From: Rhodanobacter denitrificans | Lineage (GTDB): Bacteria; Pseudomonadota; Gammaproteobacteria; Xanthomonadales; Rhodanobacteraceae | Direction: 5' to 3' | NCBI GenBank assembly: GCA_017848855.1 | Contig: JAFIHF010000006.1 | Location: 1-33,443, forward strand | DNA length: 33,443 nt | Translations under genes and position numbers: made by a program | The notes under the pieces: generated by a model | What the model saw: only the letters and a program-made list of their open reading frames with translations | Told to the model about the DNA's origin: nothing | Database searches by the model: none | Shown: piece after piece, positions 33,432 through 33,443 of the stretch | Position numbering within the stretch: position 1 is the first letter of the stretch | Layout of the letters: each line of letters opens with the position of its first letter

Positions 33432-33443
33432 ACACCGTGCTGA
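33308..33443 (+). mobile_element. Left end of an IS3-family insertion sequence
   Basis: TGAACCGCCCCGGGATTCTC (33308-33327) looks like an IS3-family terminal inverted repeat (TG start, GAACCGCCCCGG), and an orfA-type reading frame begins 50 bases inside it. The other end is beyond the window, so the target duplication cannot be checked. It interrupts the last codons of the TPR gene. Confidence 0.75.
33358..33443 (+). CDS. IS3-family transposase OrfA, N-terminal fragment
   Basis: The ATG at 33358 opens a frame that runs off the window, about 28 residues beginning METPKKKTPTYSPEVRERTV and then RMVFEH. The SPEVRERTVRMVFEH stretch is the start of the helix-turn-helix in IS3-type OrfA proteins. 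AGGATGGAG precedes it. In intact elements OrfB with the DDE core would follow by -1 frameshift. Confidence 0.85.
   Translation, partial: METPKKKTPTYSPEVRERTVRMVFEHRA

Overview
The window looks like a chromosomal segment of a high-GC gammaproteobacterium of the order Xanthomonadales, most likely Rhodanobacteraceae (Rhodanobacter/Dyella/Frateuria type). The grounds are the very GC-rich coding, the lysM-dprA-topA-tsaC block transcribed away from def-fmt-rsmB, and intergenic REP-like repeats of the GTAGGTCGGGCTTCAGCCCGAC and GTAGGAGCGCACCCTG types. This placement rests on recognised protein families and layout, not on a search. No rRNA, tRNA or CRISPR array was seen.

Layout. (1) 1-1780 is a low-GC accessory zone: the start of an IS4-like transposase, two integron-type gene cassettes each ending in an attC site (no integrase in the window), and a Phd/VapC toxin-antitoxin pair. 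(2) 1842-8786 holds central sugar-phosphate metabolism on the + strand: a possible 42-codon leader ORF, zwf, a HAD hydrolase, tal, pgi and pgm, with overlapping starts and stops or short gaps that carry paired REP repeats. Together they interconvert glucose-1-P, glucose-6-P and fructose-6-P and feed the oxidative and non-oxidative pentose phosphate (or Entner-Doudoroff) routes. (3) 8883-17000 runs on the - strand: purD, a 650-bp structured repeat, an orphan AMP-ligase, tsaC, topA and dprA. (4) 17226-22009: a LysM envelope protein (-), then def, fmt, a second copy of the structured repeat, and rsmB (+). (5) 22175-33431 is an envelope glycan cluster: two GT39 (ArnT-like) proteins, a GT4-like enzyme, three GT2 enzymes, a UDP-glucuronate decarboxylase (UDP-xylose synthase), an O-antigen ligase/polymerase, a TagB/TagF-like CDP-polyol phosphotransferase and a TPR protein. 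The TPR protein's 3' end is invaded by an IS3-family element that runs off the window.

The most unusual item is the structured repeat present twice (about 10262-10940 and 19990-20641). Each copy is an inverted duplication of a domain of about 250 nt. Both arms have the same hairpin order: hairpin A, then stem D enclosing hairpins B and C, then hairpin E. The stem sequences differ between arms but stay base-paired. It is not a REP, an IS or a coding region that I recognise. The second notable item is the pair of attC sites, which marks an integrase-less integron cassette cluster beside core metabolism genes. Further points are near-leaderless promoters, a fmt gene whose last codons lie inside a repeat hairpin, and insertion sequences at both window edges.
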